64,000 nt of DNA. Source: Actinomycetales bacterium (lineage in GTDB: Bacteria > Actinomycetota > Actinomycetes > Actinomycetales > Cellulomonadaceae). This document shows, piece by piece, positions 33,103 through 44,920 of this stretch. Location of the stretch: the NCBI GenBank assembly GCA_020444245.1, contig JAHLLI010000020.1, positions 30,273 to 94,272 on the forward strand. The letters are read 5' to 3'. The stretch's first letter is position 1. Each line of letters starts with the position of its first letter. The position numbers were made by a program, and so were the translations under genes. Under the pieces are notes generated by a model. That model ran no database searches. It saw only the letters and a program-made list of their open reading frames with translations, and had not been told where the DNA came from.

Positions 33103-36100
33103 GTGTACCCCAAGCACCGACCGTCCAGCCCCGTGCCCGCGTCGCCCGACCTGCCGGGCGTCGAGCGCGACGTCCTCGCGCACTGGGAGGCCGACGGCAC
33201 GTTCGTCGCCTCGGTCGAGGCCCGCGAGGCCGGCGAGCACGGCGACAACGAGTTCGTCTTCTACGACGGCCCGCCGTTCGCCAACGGTCTGCCGCACTAC
33301 GGCCACCTGCTGACCGGGTACGTCAAGGACGTCGTGCCGCGCTACCAGACCATGCGCGGCCGCCGGGTCGAGCGCCGGTTCGGCTGGGACACCCACGGGC
33401 TGCCGGCCGAGCTCGAGGCCGAGCGGATCCTCGGGATCACGGACAAGTCGCAGATCGAGGAGATGGGCATCGCGGCCTTCAACGCCGCGTGCCGCGAGTC
33501 GGTGCTGCGCTACACGGGGGAGTGGGAGACCTACGTCACCCGGCAGGCCCGTTGGGTGGACTTCGAGAACGACTACAAGACCCTCGATCTGACGTTCATG
33601 GAGTCGGTGGTCTGGGCGTTCAAGCAGCTGCACGACAAGGGCCTGGCCTACGAGGGCTACCGCGTCCTGCCGTACTGCTGGCGCGACCAGACCCCGTTGT
33701 CCAACCACGAGCTGCGGATGGACGACGACGTCTACGCCGACCGCCAGGACCGCACCGTCACCGTCACGTTCCCGCTCGAGGGCCCCGACGCCGACCGCTT
33801 GGGGCTCGACGGGGTGCGGGCGCTCGCCTGGACCACGACCCCGTGGACGCTGCCCACCAACGCGGCGCTCGCGGTGGGCCCCGACATCACCTACGTCGTG
33901 GTGCCGCACGCGGTGCCGGCGAGTGAGCGCACCGGCAAGCAGCAGCGCCTCGAGGGCGACCGCTTCCTGCTGGCACGGGACCGGGTGGGTGACTACGCCA
34001 AGGACCTGGGCTACGCCTCCGGCGACGAGGCGCTCGCCGCGGCCGAGCAGACCAGCTTCGTCGGCCGTGACCTGGCCGGGGTGCGCTACCGGCGGCTGTG
34101 GGACTACTTCGCCGAGGACTACGGCGACAACGCCTGGCAGGTGCTCGTCGAGGACTACGTCACCACCGAGGACGGCACCGGCATCGTGCACGAGTCGCCC
34201 GCCTACGGCGAGGTCGACCAGGAGTCCTGCGAGCGGGCCGGCATCCCGACGCTGCTCTCGGTGGACGCCGGCGGCGTGTTCCTGCCGATGGTCTCCGACT
34301 TCGCGGGCCAGCAGGTGTTCGACGCCAACCCCGCGATCATCCAGAACCTGGTCGAGCACGGCCGCCTGTTGCGTGAGTCCAGCTACGTGCACTCCTACCC
34401 GCACTGCTGGCGGTGCCGGAACCCGCTGATCTACAAGGCGGTGTCCAGCTGGTTCGTGCGGGTCAGCCAGTTCCGCGACCGGATGGTCGAGCTCAACCAG
34501 CAGATCACCTGGGTGCCCGACCACATCAAGGACGGCCAGTTCGGCAAGTGGCTGGCCGGCGCCCGCGACTGGTCGATCAGCCGCAACCGCTACTGGGGCA
34601 CGCCCATCCCGGTGTGGGTGAGCGACGACCCTGCGCACCCGCGGATGGACGTCTACGGCTCGTTGGCCGAGCTGGAGCGCGACTTCGGCCGGCTGCCGCG
34701 CAATGACGCGGGCGAGGTGGACCTGCACCGGCCGTGGATCGACGACCTGACCCGGCCCAACCCCGACGACCCGACCGGCGCGTCGACCATGCGCCGTATC
34801 CCGGACGTCCTGGACGTGTGGTTCGACTCCGGCTCGATGCCGTTCGCGCAGGTGCACTACCCGTTCGAGAACGCGGACTGGTTCGAGCACCACTACCCGG
34901 GCGACTTCATCGTGGAGTACATCGGGCAGACCCGGGGCTGGTTCTACACGCTGCACGTGCTGGCCACGGCGCTGTTCGACCGTCCGGCGTTCAGCACCTG
35001 CGTGTCGCACGGCATCGTGCTGGGCGACGACGGGCGCAAGGCCAGCAAGTCGCTGCGCAACTTCCCCGACCCGTCGGCGATGTTCGACAAGTACGGTTCG
35101 GACGCGGTGCGATGGGCGCTGATGAGCTCGCCGGTGCTGCGCGGCGGGAACCTGGTGGTGGCCGAGGAGAACATCCGCGAGGGCGTGCGCCAGGTGCTGC
35201 TCCCGCTGTGGAGCACCTGGTACTTCTTCACGCTCTACGCCGGTGCGGCGAACGGTGGTGCCGGGTACGACGCGCAACCGGTGACGGCGGACCGCGTGGC
35301 GGGGCTGCCGGTGCTGGACCGCTACCTGCTGGCCCGCACCCACGACCTGGTGGAACGGGCGACCGCCCACCTGGACGTGTTCGACATCGCGGCGGCGTGC
35401 GAGGACGTGCGCGACCACCTCGACATGCTGACGAACTGGTACGTGCGCACCCAGCGCGACCGGTTCTGGTCGGAGGACGCCGACGCGTTCGACACGCTCT
35501 GGACCGCGCTGGAGGCGCTTGCCCGCGTCATGGCGCCGCTGGCACCGATGGTGGCCGAGGAGGTCTGGCGGGGCCTGACCGGCGGCCGGTCGTTGCACCT
35601 GACCGACTGGCCGGTCGCGGGTGGCGCGCTGGCGGCCGACCCGGACCTGGTGACCGCGATGGACCGGGTGCGTGAGGTGGTCTCGACCACGCTCGGCCTG
35701 CGCAAGGCGAACGGCCTTCGGGTGCGTCAGCCGCTGCGCGAGCTCGGCGTCGCGGTGGCCGACCCGGGCGCGATCGAGCCCTACTCGCCGCTCCTGGCCG
35801 CGGAGCTGAACGTCAAGCACGTGACGCTGGTCGACCTGGCCGAGGTCGGCCTCGCCGAGCTCGGCGTCGAGCAGCGCCTCGCGGTCAACGCCCGCGCCGC
35901 CGGGCCGCGCCTCGGGCGACAGGTGCAGGCGGTGATCCGGGCGGCCAAGGCCGGGCAGTGGACTGTGGACGGCGACGCGGTGGTGGTCACCACCGACGAC
36001 GGCCTGGTGCCGCTGGTCGCGGGTGAGTACGACCTGGCCACGGTGGTCGCCGAAGGTGGCTCTGCGGATCAGGTCGCCGCCGTGCTCTCCGACGGCGGTG

Positions 36101-36375
36101 TGGTGCTGCTGGACACCGCGGTGGACGCCGAGCTCGAGGCGGAGGGTTTCGCCCGCGACGTCGTCCGCGCGGTGCAGGACGAGCGCAAGGCCGCCGGGCT
36201 GCAGGTCAGTGACCGGATCGCGCTGGTGCTCACCGTGCCGGCCGAGCGTGTCGCGGCGCTCGAGACGCACCTGGAGATGGTCTCCCGGGAGACCCTCGCC
36301 ACCCGGGCCAGCGTGGTGGCCGGGGACGCGCCGGACGGCGCCGTCGCGGGCGTCGGGCTCGAGGTGGTCGCGTGA
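33103..36375 (+). CDS. ileS: Isoleucyl-tRNA synthetase, eukaryote-like type
   Basis: 1090 residues from GTG 33103. Class I motifs: HYGH near residue 65 (in [15 protein letters not shown]) and KASKS near residue 645 as the KMSKS variant. The editing domain lies between; anticodon-binding and a long C-terminal region follow. Length and the HYGH form fit the eukaryote-like IleRS type (IleS2), which is known for lower mupirocin sensitivity. Controlled by the T-box leader. The stop overlaps folC by 4 bases. Confidence 0.96.
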   Translation: MYPKHRPSSPVPASPDLPGVERDVLAHWEADGTFVASVEAREAGEHGDNEFVFYDGPPFANGLPHYGHLLTGYVKDVVPRYQTMRGRRVERRFGWDTHGLPAELEAERILGITDKSQIEEMGIAAFNAACRESVLRYTGEWETYVTRQARWVDFENDYKTLDLTFMESVVWAFKQLHDKGLAYEGYRVLPYCWRDQTPLSNHELRMDDDVYADRQDRTVTVTFPLEGPDADRLGLDGVRALAWTTTPWTLPTNAALAVGPDITYVVVPHAVPASERTGKQQRLEGDRFLLARDRVGDYAKDLGYASGDEALAAAEQTSFVGRDLAGVRYRRLWDYFAEDYGDNAWQVLVEDYVTTEDGTGIVHESPAYGEVDQESCERAGIPTLLSVDAGGVFLPMVSDFAGQQVFDANPAIIQNLVEHGRLLRESSYVHSYPHCWRCRNPLIYKAVSSWFVRVSQFRDRMVELNQQITWVPDHIKDGQFGKWLAGARDWSISRNRYWGTPIPVWVSDDPAHPRMDVYGSLAELERDFGRLPRNDAGEVDLHRPWIDDLTRPNPDDPTGASTMRRIPDVLDVWFDSGSMPFAQVHYPFENADWFEHHYPGDFIVEYIGQTRGWFYTLHVLATALFDRPAFSTCVSHGIVLGDDGRKASKSLRNFPDPSAMFDKYGSDAVRWALMSSPVLRGGNLVVAEENIREGVRQVLLPLWSTWYFFTLYAGAANGGAGYDAQPVTADRVAGLPVLDRYLLARTHDLVERATAHLDVFDIAAACEDVRDHLDMLTNWYVRTQRDRFWSEDADAFDTLWTALEALARVMAPLAPMVAEEVWRGLTGGRSLHLTDWPVAGGALAADPDLVTAMDRVREVVSTTLGLRKANGLRVRQPLRELGVAVADPGAIEPYSPLLAAELNVKHVTLVDLAEVGLAELGVEQRLAVNARAAGPRLGRQVQAVIRAAKAGQWTVDGDAVVVTTDDGLVPLVAGEYDLATVVAEGGSADQVAAVLSDGGVVLLDTAVDAELEAEGFARDVVRAVQDERKAAGLQVSDRIALVLTVPAERVAALETHLEMVSRETLATRASVVAGDAPDGAVAGVGLEVVA

Positions 36376-37751
36376 GCGGCGACCCGGGGCGCCCGACGGA
36401 CAGCCCGGAGGAGCTCGACGCGCTCCGGGAGGTCTACGCGGGCATCCTCGCGCGCGCCCCGGAGCACGACGTCGGTCCTTCGACCGCGCGCATCGAGGCG
36501 GTGTGCGACCTGCTCGGTCACCCCGAGCGCGCCTACCGGGTGCTGCACGTGGCCGGCACCAACGGCAAGACGTCGACCTCGCGCATGGCCGAGCGGCTCC
36601 TGCGCGAGCACGGGCTGCGCACCGGGCTGTTCACCAGCCCGCACCTGACCAGCGTGACCGAGCGGATCCAGGTCGACGGGGAGCCGCTGTCCGCCGCTGC
36701 CTTCGTCGCGGCCTGGCAGGACGTCGCGCCCTTCGTCCACATGGTCGACGTCCGCTCGGCGGAGAGCGGCGGCCCGCGGATGAGCTTCTTCGAGGTGCTC
36801 ACCGTGATGGCGTTCGCCGCCTTCGCCGACGCCCCGGTGGACGTCGCGGTGGTCGAGGTCGGGATGGGCGGCCGGTGGGACGCGACCAACGTCGTCGAGC
36901 CCGAGGTCGCGGTGATCACCCCGATCGCGCGCGACCACGAGCGCTGGCTGGGCCACGACCTGGTCGACATCGCGGGCGAGAAGGCCGGCGTGCTCAAGGA
37001 GCACGTCACCGCGGTGGTCGCCGAGCAGCGCGAGGAGGTCGAGGGCGTGCTGCTCGCCGCTGCGGCCGAGCGCGGTGCGCGCGTGCTGCGCGAGGGCATC
37101 GATCTCGAGGTCGCGACGCGTCAGGTGGCGGTGGGCGGTCAGGTGATGGACCTGCGCACTCCCGGCGGGTTGTACACCGGGATCTTCGTGCCCCTGCACG
37201 GCGAGCACCAGGCGCACAACGCGGTGCTCGCGCTGACCGCCGTCGAGGCGATGCTGCGCGGCGTCGGGGCCTTGGACGCCGCGCCCGTGGAGGCGGCGTT
37301 CGCCGACACGCACTCGCCGGGCCGCCTGGAGGTGGTCCGGACCTCGCCCACGGTGATCGTCGACGCCGCGCACAACCCGCACGGCGCCGAGGCGACGGCC
37401 GTCGCGCTCGCCGAGGCGTTCTCGTTCGAGCGGCTGGTCGGGGTGGTGGCGGTCCTGGCGGACAAGGACGCCGAGCAGATCCTCGCCGCGCTCGAGCCCG
37501 TGCTCGACGAGGTGGTGGTCACCCGCTCGTCCTCGGACCGGGCGCTGGACGTGGCCGAGCTCGCCGAGATCGCGATCGACGTGTTCGGTGAGGATCGCGT
37601 GCACACGGCCGAACGTCTCGACGAGGCGATCGCCCGCGCGGCCGACCTGGCCGAGCAGGCGACCGACGGGTCACCGACCGGCGCCGGCGTCCTGGTCACC
37701 GGCTCGATCACGGTCGTCGCAGAGGCCCGTATCCTCCTTGGCCGCCCCTGA
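36372..37751 (+). CDS. folC: Folylpolyglutamate/dihydrofolate synthase
   Basis: 459 residues from a GTG overlapping the ileS stop. Mur-ligase-like fold: [21 protein letters not shown] (ATP loop, about 56-75), [40 protein letters not shown], and [16 protein letters not shown] in the C-terminal domain. It adds glutamate to folates and may also make dihydrofolate. In many actinobacteria a DUF4233 gene and ndk follow directly; here a dha cassette intervenes. Confidence 0.95.
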   Translation: MSGDPGRPTDSPEELDALREVYAGILARAPEHDVGPSTARIEAVCDLLGHPERAYRVLHVAGTNGKTSTSRMAERLLREHGLRTGLFTSPHLTSVTERIQVDGEPLSAAAFVAAWQDVAPFVHMVDVRSAESGGPRMSFFEVLTVMAFAAFADAPVDVAVVEVGMGGRWDATNVVEPEVAVITPIARDHERWLGHDLVDIAGEKAGVLKEHVTAVVAEQREEVEGVLLAAAAERGARVLREGIDLEVATRQVAVGGQVMDLRTPGGLYTGIFVPLHGEHQAHNAVLALTAVEAMLRGVGALDAAPVEAAFADTHSPGRLEVVRTSPTVIVDAAHNPHGAEATAVALAEAFSFERLVGVVAVLADKDAEQILAALEPVLDEVVVTRSSSDRALDVAELAEIAIDVFGEDRVHTAERLDEAIARAADLAEQATDGSPTGAGVLVTGSITVVAEARILLGRP

Positions 37752-37806
37752 CCCGGCGCCGGAGAGCTGGATGCACATACGTGCAGTCCCCGTGAACGCT
37801 CTCCCC

Positions 37807-37836
37807 TTGACCTTGTTGTGACCTGCTGCACACGAT
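37807..37836 (+). promoter_or_regulatory. Promoter of the dha operon
   Basis: TTGACC (37807-37812), 18-base spacer, CACGAT (37831-37836), leaving an 80-base leader before dhaK. This lies 55 bases after the folC stop and supports independent transcription of the cassette. Confidence 0.55.
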
Positions 37837-37922
37837 GGCGGGCGGGGGCGAGGGGCAGATTCGCGCCCCGACGTCGAGGGCGACGACGCCTTCGACGGTT
37901 CCGCGGTCGAGGGGAGTCCAGA

Positions 37923-38918
<996 letters not shown>

Positions 38919-38924
38919 GCTGAA

Positions 38925-38964
38925 CCAGGTGCGCCGGGCGGCCCGAGCCGCCCGGCGCACCTGG
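38925..38964 (+). terminator. 18-bp perfect hairpin between dhaK and dhaL
   Basis: Left arm 38925-38942 and right arm 38947-38964 are fully complementary, loop CCGA. It begins 7 bases after the dhaK stop, 85 bases before dhaL. No U tract. It may act as partial terminator or protect the dhaK mRNA end, giving unequal subunit output. Confidence 0.7.
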
Positions 38965-39049
38965 GCCGTCCGGGGCAGAACGTGGCAGGCTGCCCCCCAG
39001 ACCCGACGCCGCACGGGTGCCGGGTCGCCCCCCGGGATGAAGGAGAAGC

Positions 39050-39688
39050 ATGGCTCTGGACGTGGCATGGGCCCTGGCATGGGTCCGGCGGACAGCAGAG
39101 GTGGTCGCCGAGCACAAGGTCGAGCTGAGTGAGCTGGACCGCGAGATCGGTGACGGTGACCACGGCGAGAACATGAACCGGGGCTTCGTGGCCGTCGTCG
39201 GCAAGCTCGACGCGCTCGAGGCGCCGCCCGCTCAGGTCGCCGACGTCCTCAAGCTCGTCGCGACGACGCTGATGTCGACCGTGGGCGGAGCGGCAGGTCC
39301 GCTGTACGGCACGGCCTACCTGCGTGCGGCCAAGGTCACCGGGCTCGAGTCGCTCGACGCCTCGGCCGCCGTGGCCATGCTCGAGGCCGCCCTGGAGGGC
39401 ATCGTCGCCCGCGGCAAGGCGACGACCGGCGAGAAGACCATGGTGGACGCCTGGACGCCTGCCACCACCGCGGCACAGGAGGTCGCGGGCAACGGCTCCT
39501 CGCCCGCCGACGTGCTCGCCGCCGCCGCGGCCGCTGCCGAGGATGGCGCCGAGGCGACCATCCCGCTGGTCGCGACCAAGGGCCGGGCGAGCTACCTCGG
39601 GGAGCGCAGCGCGGGCCACAAGGACCCGGGCGCCACGTCCACCGCCTACATCCTGCGCGCGGCCGCCGACACCGCGGCGGGCGTGTGA
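39050..39688 (+). CDS. dhaL: Dihydroxyacetone kinase, ADP-binding subunit
   Basis: 212 residues from ATG 39050, RBS AAGGAGAAG just upstream. Metal-binding Asp cluster ELDREIGDGDHGENMNRG (Asp30, Asp35, Asp37), STVGGAAGPLYGTAYL, GEKTMVDAWTPA and the C-terminal GRASYLGERSAGHKDPGATS. DhaL keeps ADP bound as a cofactor, is rephosphorylated by DhaM and phosphorylates dihydroxyacetone on DhaK. The stop overlaps dhaM by 4 bases. Confidence 0.95.
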   Translation: MALDVAWALAWVRRTAEVVAEHKVELSELDREIGDGDHGENMNRGFVAVVGKLDALEAPPAQVADVLKLVATTLMSTVGGAAGPLYGTAYLRAAKVTGLESLDASAAVAMLEAALEGIVARGKATTGEKTMVDAWTPATTAAQEVAGNGSSPADVLAAAAAAAEDGAEATIPLVATKGRASYLGERSAGHKDPGATSTAYILRAAADTAAGV

Positions 39689-40389
39689 GCGCCCGCGTCG
39701 CGCTGGTCCTGGTCTCGCACTCGGCGCAGGTCGCCGCCGGCACCGCGGAGATCGCGGGCCAGATGGCGCCCGACGTGCTGCTGCTGCCGGCCGGCGGGAT
39801 CGACGGTGGGATCGGCACGAGCGTCGACCTGGTCATGGAGTCCGTCGAGCGCGGCCTGGCCGAGTACCCGGACGACGCGGGGGGCGTCGTGGTGCTCACC
39901 GACCTGGGCTCGGCAGTGCTGACCACCGACCTGGTGCTGGAGATGGTCGACCCCGAGCGGGTCCGCGTCCCCGCGGCGCCGTTCGTCGAGGGCGCGGTCT
40001 CCGCGGCGGTCGCGGCCCAGCAGGGCGGCGACCTCGGGGCGGTCGAGGCGGCCGCGCTCGAGGCGGGCCGCCAGTACGCCACCGCGGAGCCCGTCGAGGC
40101 GGGCCCGGGTCCGATCGCCGCGGTCGGCGACGGCAGCGTCACGACGCGCGTGACGCTGCGCAACCCGCTCGGGCTGCACGCGCGCACCGCGGCCCAGGTG
40201 GCGCGGCTCGTCGCGGACTCCGGTGTCCCGGTGACCATCGACGGCGCGGACGGCGCGAGCGTGCTCGCGCTCATGGCGCTGGGCACGACCGGCGGGCACG
40301 AGCTGACCGTCACGGCGACGGGCGATCGCGCCCAGGCCGCCGTCGACGCCGTCGTGGCGCTGGTCGAGACCGGGTTCGGGGAGGTCTAG
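39685..40389 (+). CDS. dhaM: Dihydroxyacetone kinase phosphotransfer subunit (EIIA-HPr fusion)
   Basis: 234 residues from GTG overlapping the dhaL stop. The N-terminal mannose-type EIIA-like domain (1-125) has the phospho-His in VLVSHSAQVAAG (His12). A short linker leads to an HPr domain (about 145-234) with NPLGLHARTAAQVARLV (His165). It lacks the EI-like third domain of E. coli DhaM, so it must take phosphate from the general EI. This ties glycerol or dihydroxyacetone use to the PTS, also represented by mtlAF at the left edge. Confidence 0.93.
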   Translation: MSARVALVLVSHSAQVAAGTAEIAGQMAPDVLLLPAGGIDGGIGTSVDLVMESVERGLAEYPDDAGGVVVLTDLGSAVLTTDLVLEMVDPERVRVPAAPFVEGAVSAAVAAQQGGDLGAVEAAALEAGRQYATAEPVEAGPGPIAAVGDGSVTTRVTLRNPLGLHARTAAQVARLVADSGVPVTIDGADGASVLALMALGTTGGHELTVTATGDRAQAAVDAVVALVETGFGEV

Positions 40390-40455
40390 GGACGTCGGGC
40401 GGTGGCCGGGGCTCCCGGGCCGCGGGTGGGCCGGGGCGCCGGTAGCCTGACCGCC

Positions 40456-40818
40456 GTGCCCGCCCGCCCTCGTTCCGCGCGACGCCAGTTCTGCGTCGCC
40501 GTGCTGAGCCTCGAGGTGTTCGTCGTGCTGTTCGCCGCGCTCGTGGTCTTCGGCCTGCGGCTGGTCGACCCGGTGACCGTGGGCGTCGGGGCCGGTGCGC
40601 TCGGGCTCTCCCTCGCGCTCGCCGCCGGTCTGCAGGGACGGCCCGGCGGGCTGGTGGTCGGCTCGGTGCTCCAGGTCCCGCTGCCCGTCGCCGGACTCCT
40701 GCTCGCCTTGCCGATGCTGGTCGTGGTCGGGCTGCTCTTCGTCGCGCTGTGGGTGCTGGGCGTGCGGCTCGGCGGACGGATCGACGCCGAGCGGGCCGTG
40801 CGCGCCGCCGCCGGCTGA
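40456..40818 (+). CDS. DUF4233 membrane protein
   Basis: 120 residues from GTG 40456, which is 7 bases after a -10-like TAGCCT (40443-40448) and so probably leaderless. A short basic N-terminus precedes about four hydrophobic segments covering most of the rest ([40 protein letters not shown], and two after). DUF4233 genes usually lie between folC and ndk, as here if the dha cassette is ignored. Function unknown. Confidence 0.82.
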   Translation: MPARPRSARRQFCVAVLSLEVFVVLFAALVVFGLRLVDPVTVGVGAGALGLSLALAAGLQGRPGGLVVGSVLQVPLPVAGLLLALPMLVVVGLLFVALWVLGVRLGGRIDAERAVRAAAG

Positions 40819-40840
40819 GCACCCCGCTAGGCTTCCCGCC

Positions 40841-41266
40841 ATGTCTGAGCCGAGCCGCACGCTGGTCCTGGTCAAGCCCGACGCGGTCCGCCGCGGCCTG
40901 ACGGGCGAGGTGCTGCGCCGGACCGAGGCCAAGGGCTACACGCTGGTCGCGGCCGAGCTGCGCACCGCCGACACCGCGCTGCTCACCGAGCACTACGCCG
41001 AGCACGTCGGCAAGCCGTTCTTCGAGCCGCTGCTGGCGTTCATGTCGAGCGGGCCGGTGCTCGCCGCCGTGGTCGAGGGCCACCGGGTGGTCGAAGGCTT
41101 CCGCTCGCTCGCCGGCGCGACCGACCCGACCGCCGCCGCGCCCGGCACGATCCGCGGCGACCTGGGCCGCGACTGGGGCCGCGCGGTGGTGGAGAACCTG
41201 GTCCACGGCTCGGACTCGGACGAGTCGGCGCGCCGCGAGATCGCCCTGTGGTTCCCGGGTCTGTGA
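40841..41266 (+). CDS. ndk: Nucleoside diphosphate kinase
   Basis: 141 residues. [18 protein letters not shown] at the start, active-site His122 in [12 protein letters not shown] near the end, and R-rich nucleotide-binding stretch [16 protein letters not shown]. It balances NTP pools by phosphate transfer through the His. TAGGCT (40828-40833) lies 7 bases before the ATG, so the transcript is probably leaderless. Confidence 0.96.
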   Translation: MSEPSRTLVLVKPDAVRRGLTGEVLRRTEAKGYTLVAAELRTADTALLTEHYAEHVGKPFFEPLLAFMSSGPVLAAVVEGHRVVEGFRSLAGATDPTAAAPGTIRGDLGRDWGRAVVENLVHGSDSDESARREIALWFPGL

Positions 41267-41289
41267 CCCGCACCTCCTAGGCTCGCCCC

Positions 41290-44200
41290 GTGCACCTCAA
41301 GACGCTGACCCTGCGGGGCTTCAAGTCGTTCGCGTCCGCGACGACGTTGAGCTTCGAGCCCGGGATCACCTGCGTCGTGGGGCCCAACGGCTCGGGCAAG
41401 TCGAACGTCGTGGACGCGCTCGCCTGGGTGATGGGCGAGCAGGGCGCCAAGTCCCTGCGTGGCGGGTCCATGGAGGACGTCATCTTCGCGGGCACCGCAG
41501 GTCGCCCGCCGCTGGGCCGGGCCGAGGTCGCCCTGACGATCGACAACACCGACGGCGCCCTGCCCATCGACTACTCCGAGGTCACGATCTCGCGGACGCT
41601 GTTCCGCAACGGCGGCTCGGAGTATGCGATCAACGGCACCGCGTGCCGGCTGCTGGACATCAGCGAGCTGCTCTCCGACACGGGCATGGGCCGCGAGATG
41701 CACGTCATCGTCGGCCAGGGTCAGCTCGAGGCCGTCCTGCGCGCCACCCCCGACGAGCGTCGCGGGTTCATCGAGGAGGCCGCCGGCGTCCTCAAGCACC
41801 GCCGCCGCAAGGAGAAGGCGCTGCGCAAGCTCGAGGCGATGCAGGGCAACCTCACGCGGCTGGGTGACCTGATCTCCGAGATCCGTCGTCAGCTGGGCCC
41901 GCTCGGCCGGCAGGCCGACGTGGCGCGCCGTGCCCAGACCATCCAGGCCGACGTGCGCGACGCACGCGCCCGGCTGCTCGCCGACGACCTCGCCCAGCTC
42001 ACGGCCGCGCTGGAGCAGGAGGTCGCGGACGAGACAGCGCTGCTCGAGCGGCGCGAGCATGTCGAGACCGCGCTGGCCCAGGCCCGCGCCGGGCTGGCCG
42101 ACCTGGAGGCCGCGGCCGCCGCGGCGGCGCCGGAGCTCTCCGCCGCGAGCGACGTCTACTACCGGATGACAGCGGTGCGCGAGCGGCTGCGCGGCGTGGC
42201 CACGCTCGCCGACGAGCGCACCCGCCTGCTCGGCGCGGCCCAGGCCGAGACCCCCACCGGCACCGACCCGGACGACCTGGACGCACAGGCCGCCCGGGCC
42301 CGCGCCGCGGAGGCCGAGCTCGCCGCCGAGGTCGAGCTCGCCCGCAGCGCGCTGGACGCGGCGGTCGACCGCCGCACCGAGGTCGAGCAGGCCGCGGCCG
42401 CCGCCGAGCGACGGGTCGCGGACCTGCAGCGCGCCGCCGCCGACCGGCGCGAGGGCCTGGCCCGGCTGGCCGGCCAGGTCGCGGCGCGCCGCACCCGGCT
42501 GGAGGCCACCGAGTCCGAGATCGGCCGGCTGCGCGACGCTCTGACCGAGGCCGAGCGCCGCGGCCACGAGGCCACCGTGGAGTTCACCGCGCTCGAGTCC
42601 ACCGTCGCCGGTGTCGAGGAGGGCGAGGAGGGACTGGACGCCGACCACGAGTCCGCCGTGGCCGAGCTCGAGGAGGCCGACGCCGAGGTCACCGCGCTCG
42701 AGCGCACCGAGCAGGAGGCCGAGCGCGACCGCGCCACCTGGTCGGCGCGCGTCGAGGCGCTCGAGCTGAGCCTTGAGCGCAAGGACGGCGCGGGCGCACT
42801 GCTCGCCGCGGACGACCTGCCCGGCGTGCTGGGCTCGGTCGCGGCGCTGCTGGGCGTCGAGCCGGGCTACGAGGACGCGATCACCGCGGCGCTGGGCCCA
42901 CTCGCCGACGCCGTCGCGGTCGCCTCGGTCGACGCCGCGGTCGACGCGCTGCGGCGGCTGCGCGAGGTCGACGGCGGCCGGGCGGCGCTGGTGATCGGTG
43001 CCGCCGCGGCGGGCCGCGCCGACGGGCCCGCCCTGCCGCACGGCGCGGTGCGAGCCACGGACGTGGTCCGGCCCGCGAAGGACCTGCAGGGTGCCGTCGG
43101 CGCCGCGCTCGCCGACGTCGTGGTGGTCGACGACCTCGCCCGTGCCCGAGCCCTGGTCGCCGAGCGGCCCGACCTGGTCGCGGTCACCCGGGCCGGGGAC
43201 CTGCTCGGCAACAGCCGCGCCTGGGGTGGTTCGAGCGGCGGCCCGGGGGCGCTCGAGCTCCAGACGGCGCTCGACGAGGCCAGGGCCCAGGTCGCCGAGG
43301 CGGTCGCCACCGCCGAGCGCACCCGGTTCGCGCTGGTCGCGGCCCGCCGTCGCCGGGACGAGGCGCAGAGCCGCCACGACGCCACCCTCGGCAGGCTGCA
43401 CGAGTCCGACGCCGCGCTCGCCGCGGTGGCCGAGCAGCTCGGGCACCTCGGCTCGGTGGCACGTGCCGCGAGGGCCGAGGCCGAGCGGGCCGAGGCCGCG
43501 CTCGCCGCCGCCGACCAGCGACTGGCCGCCGACCAGCGCGAGCTCACCGAGCTCGCCGACCGGCTCGGGCGCGCCGAGGCGGACCCGGCCGAGTCGGAGG
43601 CGGACCTGGAGCAGGCCGTCACGGTCCGCGACGCCGCGGCCGCCGAGGCCACCTCGGCGCGGGCCAAGGAGACCGAGGCCCGTCTGACCTTGCGTACCGG
43701 CGAGGAGCGGATGCGCGCCGTCGCTGGCCGCGCCGAGTCGTTGGAGCGGGCCGCGGCCACCGAGCGCCACGCCCGCGAGGTGGCCGCCACCCGGGCCAGG
43801 CGGCGGGCCGAGCAGTCCGCCAGGGCCCGCCAGGTGGGCCGCGCCGCGCGCCGCACCCTGACCGTCCTCGACGAGTCCATCGAGCGGGCCGACGCCGCCC
43901 GCCGCGCGGCGGAGACCGCCCGCGCCGAGCGGGACGCGGCCCTGATCGCCCACCGCGGCGACGTGGACCGGCTGGGCGCCGAGCTCGCCGAGCTCACCGA
44001 CGCCGCGCATCGCGACGAGGTCGCGCGCGCCCAGCAGGTGCTGCGGATCGAGCAGCTGCAGACCCGCGCGGTCGAGGAGCTCGGTCTGGAGCCCGCGGCG
44101 CTGGTCGAGGAGTTCGGTCCGCACCGGCCCGTCCCGGTGCCGCTCGAGGAGGGCGAGGAGCCGGGGAGCGCGCCGTACGTGCGCGAGGAGCAGGAGCGTC

Positions 44201-44835
44201 GGCTGCGCCGCGCCGAGCGCGCCCTGGCCCAGCTCGGCCGGGTCAACCCCCTGGCGCTGGAGGAGTTCGCCGCGCTCGAGGAGCGACACGCGTTCCTGTC
44301 CGGGCAGCTCACCGACCTCACCTCGTCCCGCGCGGACCTGCTCCAGATCGTCAAGGAGATCGACGAGAAGGTCGAGCAGGTGTTCGCCGACGCGTTCGCG
44401 GACACTGCCGTGCAGTTCGAGCGGGTGTTCTCCCGCCTGTTCCCGGGCGGCGAGGGGCGCCTGGTCCTGACCGACGAGGTGGACATGCTCACCACCGGCA
44501 TCGAGGTGGAGGCGCGACCGGCGGGCAAGAAGGTCAAGCGGCTCTCGCTGCTGTCCGGCGGGGAGCGGTCACTGACCGCCGTGGCGCTGCTGGTGGCGAT
44601 CTTCAAGGCCCGGCCGAGCCCGTTCTACGTCATGGACGAGGTCGAGGCCGCGCTGGACGACACCAACCTCGGCAGGCTGCTGGAGATCTTCACCGAGCTG
44701 CGCGAGGACTCCCAGCTCATCGTGGTCACGCACCAGAAGCGGACCATGGAGGTCGCGGACGCGCTCTACGGGGTGACGATGCGCGGCGACGGTGTGACCA
44801 CCGTGGTCAGCCAGCGGCTGCGCGAGGACGACTGA
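41290..44835 (+). CDS. smc: Chromosome segregation protein SMC
   Basis: 1181 residues, normal for bacterial SMC. Walker A GPNGSGKSN (about residues 33-41), two long coiled coils rich in Ala/Glu/Arg (about 165-500 and 665-1025), a hinge (about 505-660), then signature LSGGERSLTAVALLVAI (about 1087) and Walker B FYVMDEVEAALDD. It forms the ATP-driven ring that compacts and helps separate chromosomes with ScpA/ScpB (not in this window). GTG 41290 is 6 bases after TAGGCT (41278-41283): probable leaderless start. Confidence 0.97.
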   Translation: MHLKTLTLRGFKSFASATTLSFEPGITCVVGPNGSGKSNVVDALAWVMGEQGAKSLRGGSMEDVIFAGTAGRPPLGRAEVALTIDNTDGALPIDYSEVTISRTLFRNGGSEYAINGTACRLLDISELLSDTGMGREMHVIVGQGQLEAVLRATPDERRGFIEEAAGVLKHRRRKEKALRKLEAMQGNLTRLGDLISEIRRQLGPLGRQADVARRAQTIQADVRDARARLLADDLAQLTAALEQEVADETALLERREHVETALAQARAGLADLEAAAAAAAPELSAASDVYYRMTAVRERLRGVATLADERTRLLGAAQAETPTGTDPDDLDAQAARARAAEAELAAEVELARSALDAAVDRRTEVEQAAAAAERRVADLQRAAADRREGLARLAGQVAARRTRLEATESEIGRLRDALTEAERRGHEATVEFTALESTVAGVEEGEEGLDADHESAVAELEEADAEVTALERTEQEAERDRATWSARVEALELSLERKDGAGALLAADDLPGVLGSVAALLGVEPGYEDAITAALGPLADAVAVASVDAAVDALRRLREVDGGRAALVIGAAAAGRADGPALPHGAVRATDVVRPAKDLQGAVGAALADVVVVDDLARARALVAERPDLVAVTRAGDLLGNSRAWGGSSGGPGALELQTALDEARAQVAEAVATAERTRFALVAARRRRDEAQSRHDATLGRLHESDAALAAVAEQLGHLGSVARAARAEAERAEAALAAADQRLAADQRELTELADRLGRAEADPAESEADLEQAVTVRDAAAAEATSARAKETEARLTLRTGEERMRAVAGRAESLERAAATERHAREVAATRARRRAEQSARARQVGRAARRTLTVLDESIERADAARRAAETARAERDAALIAHRGDVDRLGAELAELTDAAHRDEVARAQQVLRIEQLQTRAVEELGLEPAALVEEFGPHRPVPVPLEEGEEPGSAPYVREEQERRLRRAERALAQLGRVNPLALEEFAALEERHAFLSGQLTDLTSSRADLLQIVKEIDEKVEQVFADAFADTAVQFERVFSRLFPGGEGRLVLTDEVDMLTTGIEVEARPAGKKVKRLSLLSGGERSLTAVALLVAIFKARPSPFYVMDEVEAALDDTNLGRLLEIFTELREDSQLIVVTHQKRTMEVADALYGVTMRGDGVTTVVSQRLREDD

Positions 44836-44920
44836 CCCTGCTGTGGAGGTTTCGTGGTGATCGGGGGCGGGCCTCGGTCACCCGTCCGGGTGAACGGCCG
44901 CAGCCGCTGATACTGGCGGC

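Noticed and set aside
32260..36270. 1300-codon minus-strand frame opposite ileS running into tpx
   Set aside because: Only the last 163 codons are a real protein (Tpx, own ATG at 32751). The rest is the antisense of ileS and the T-box leader.
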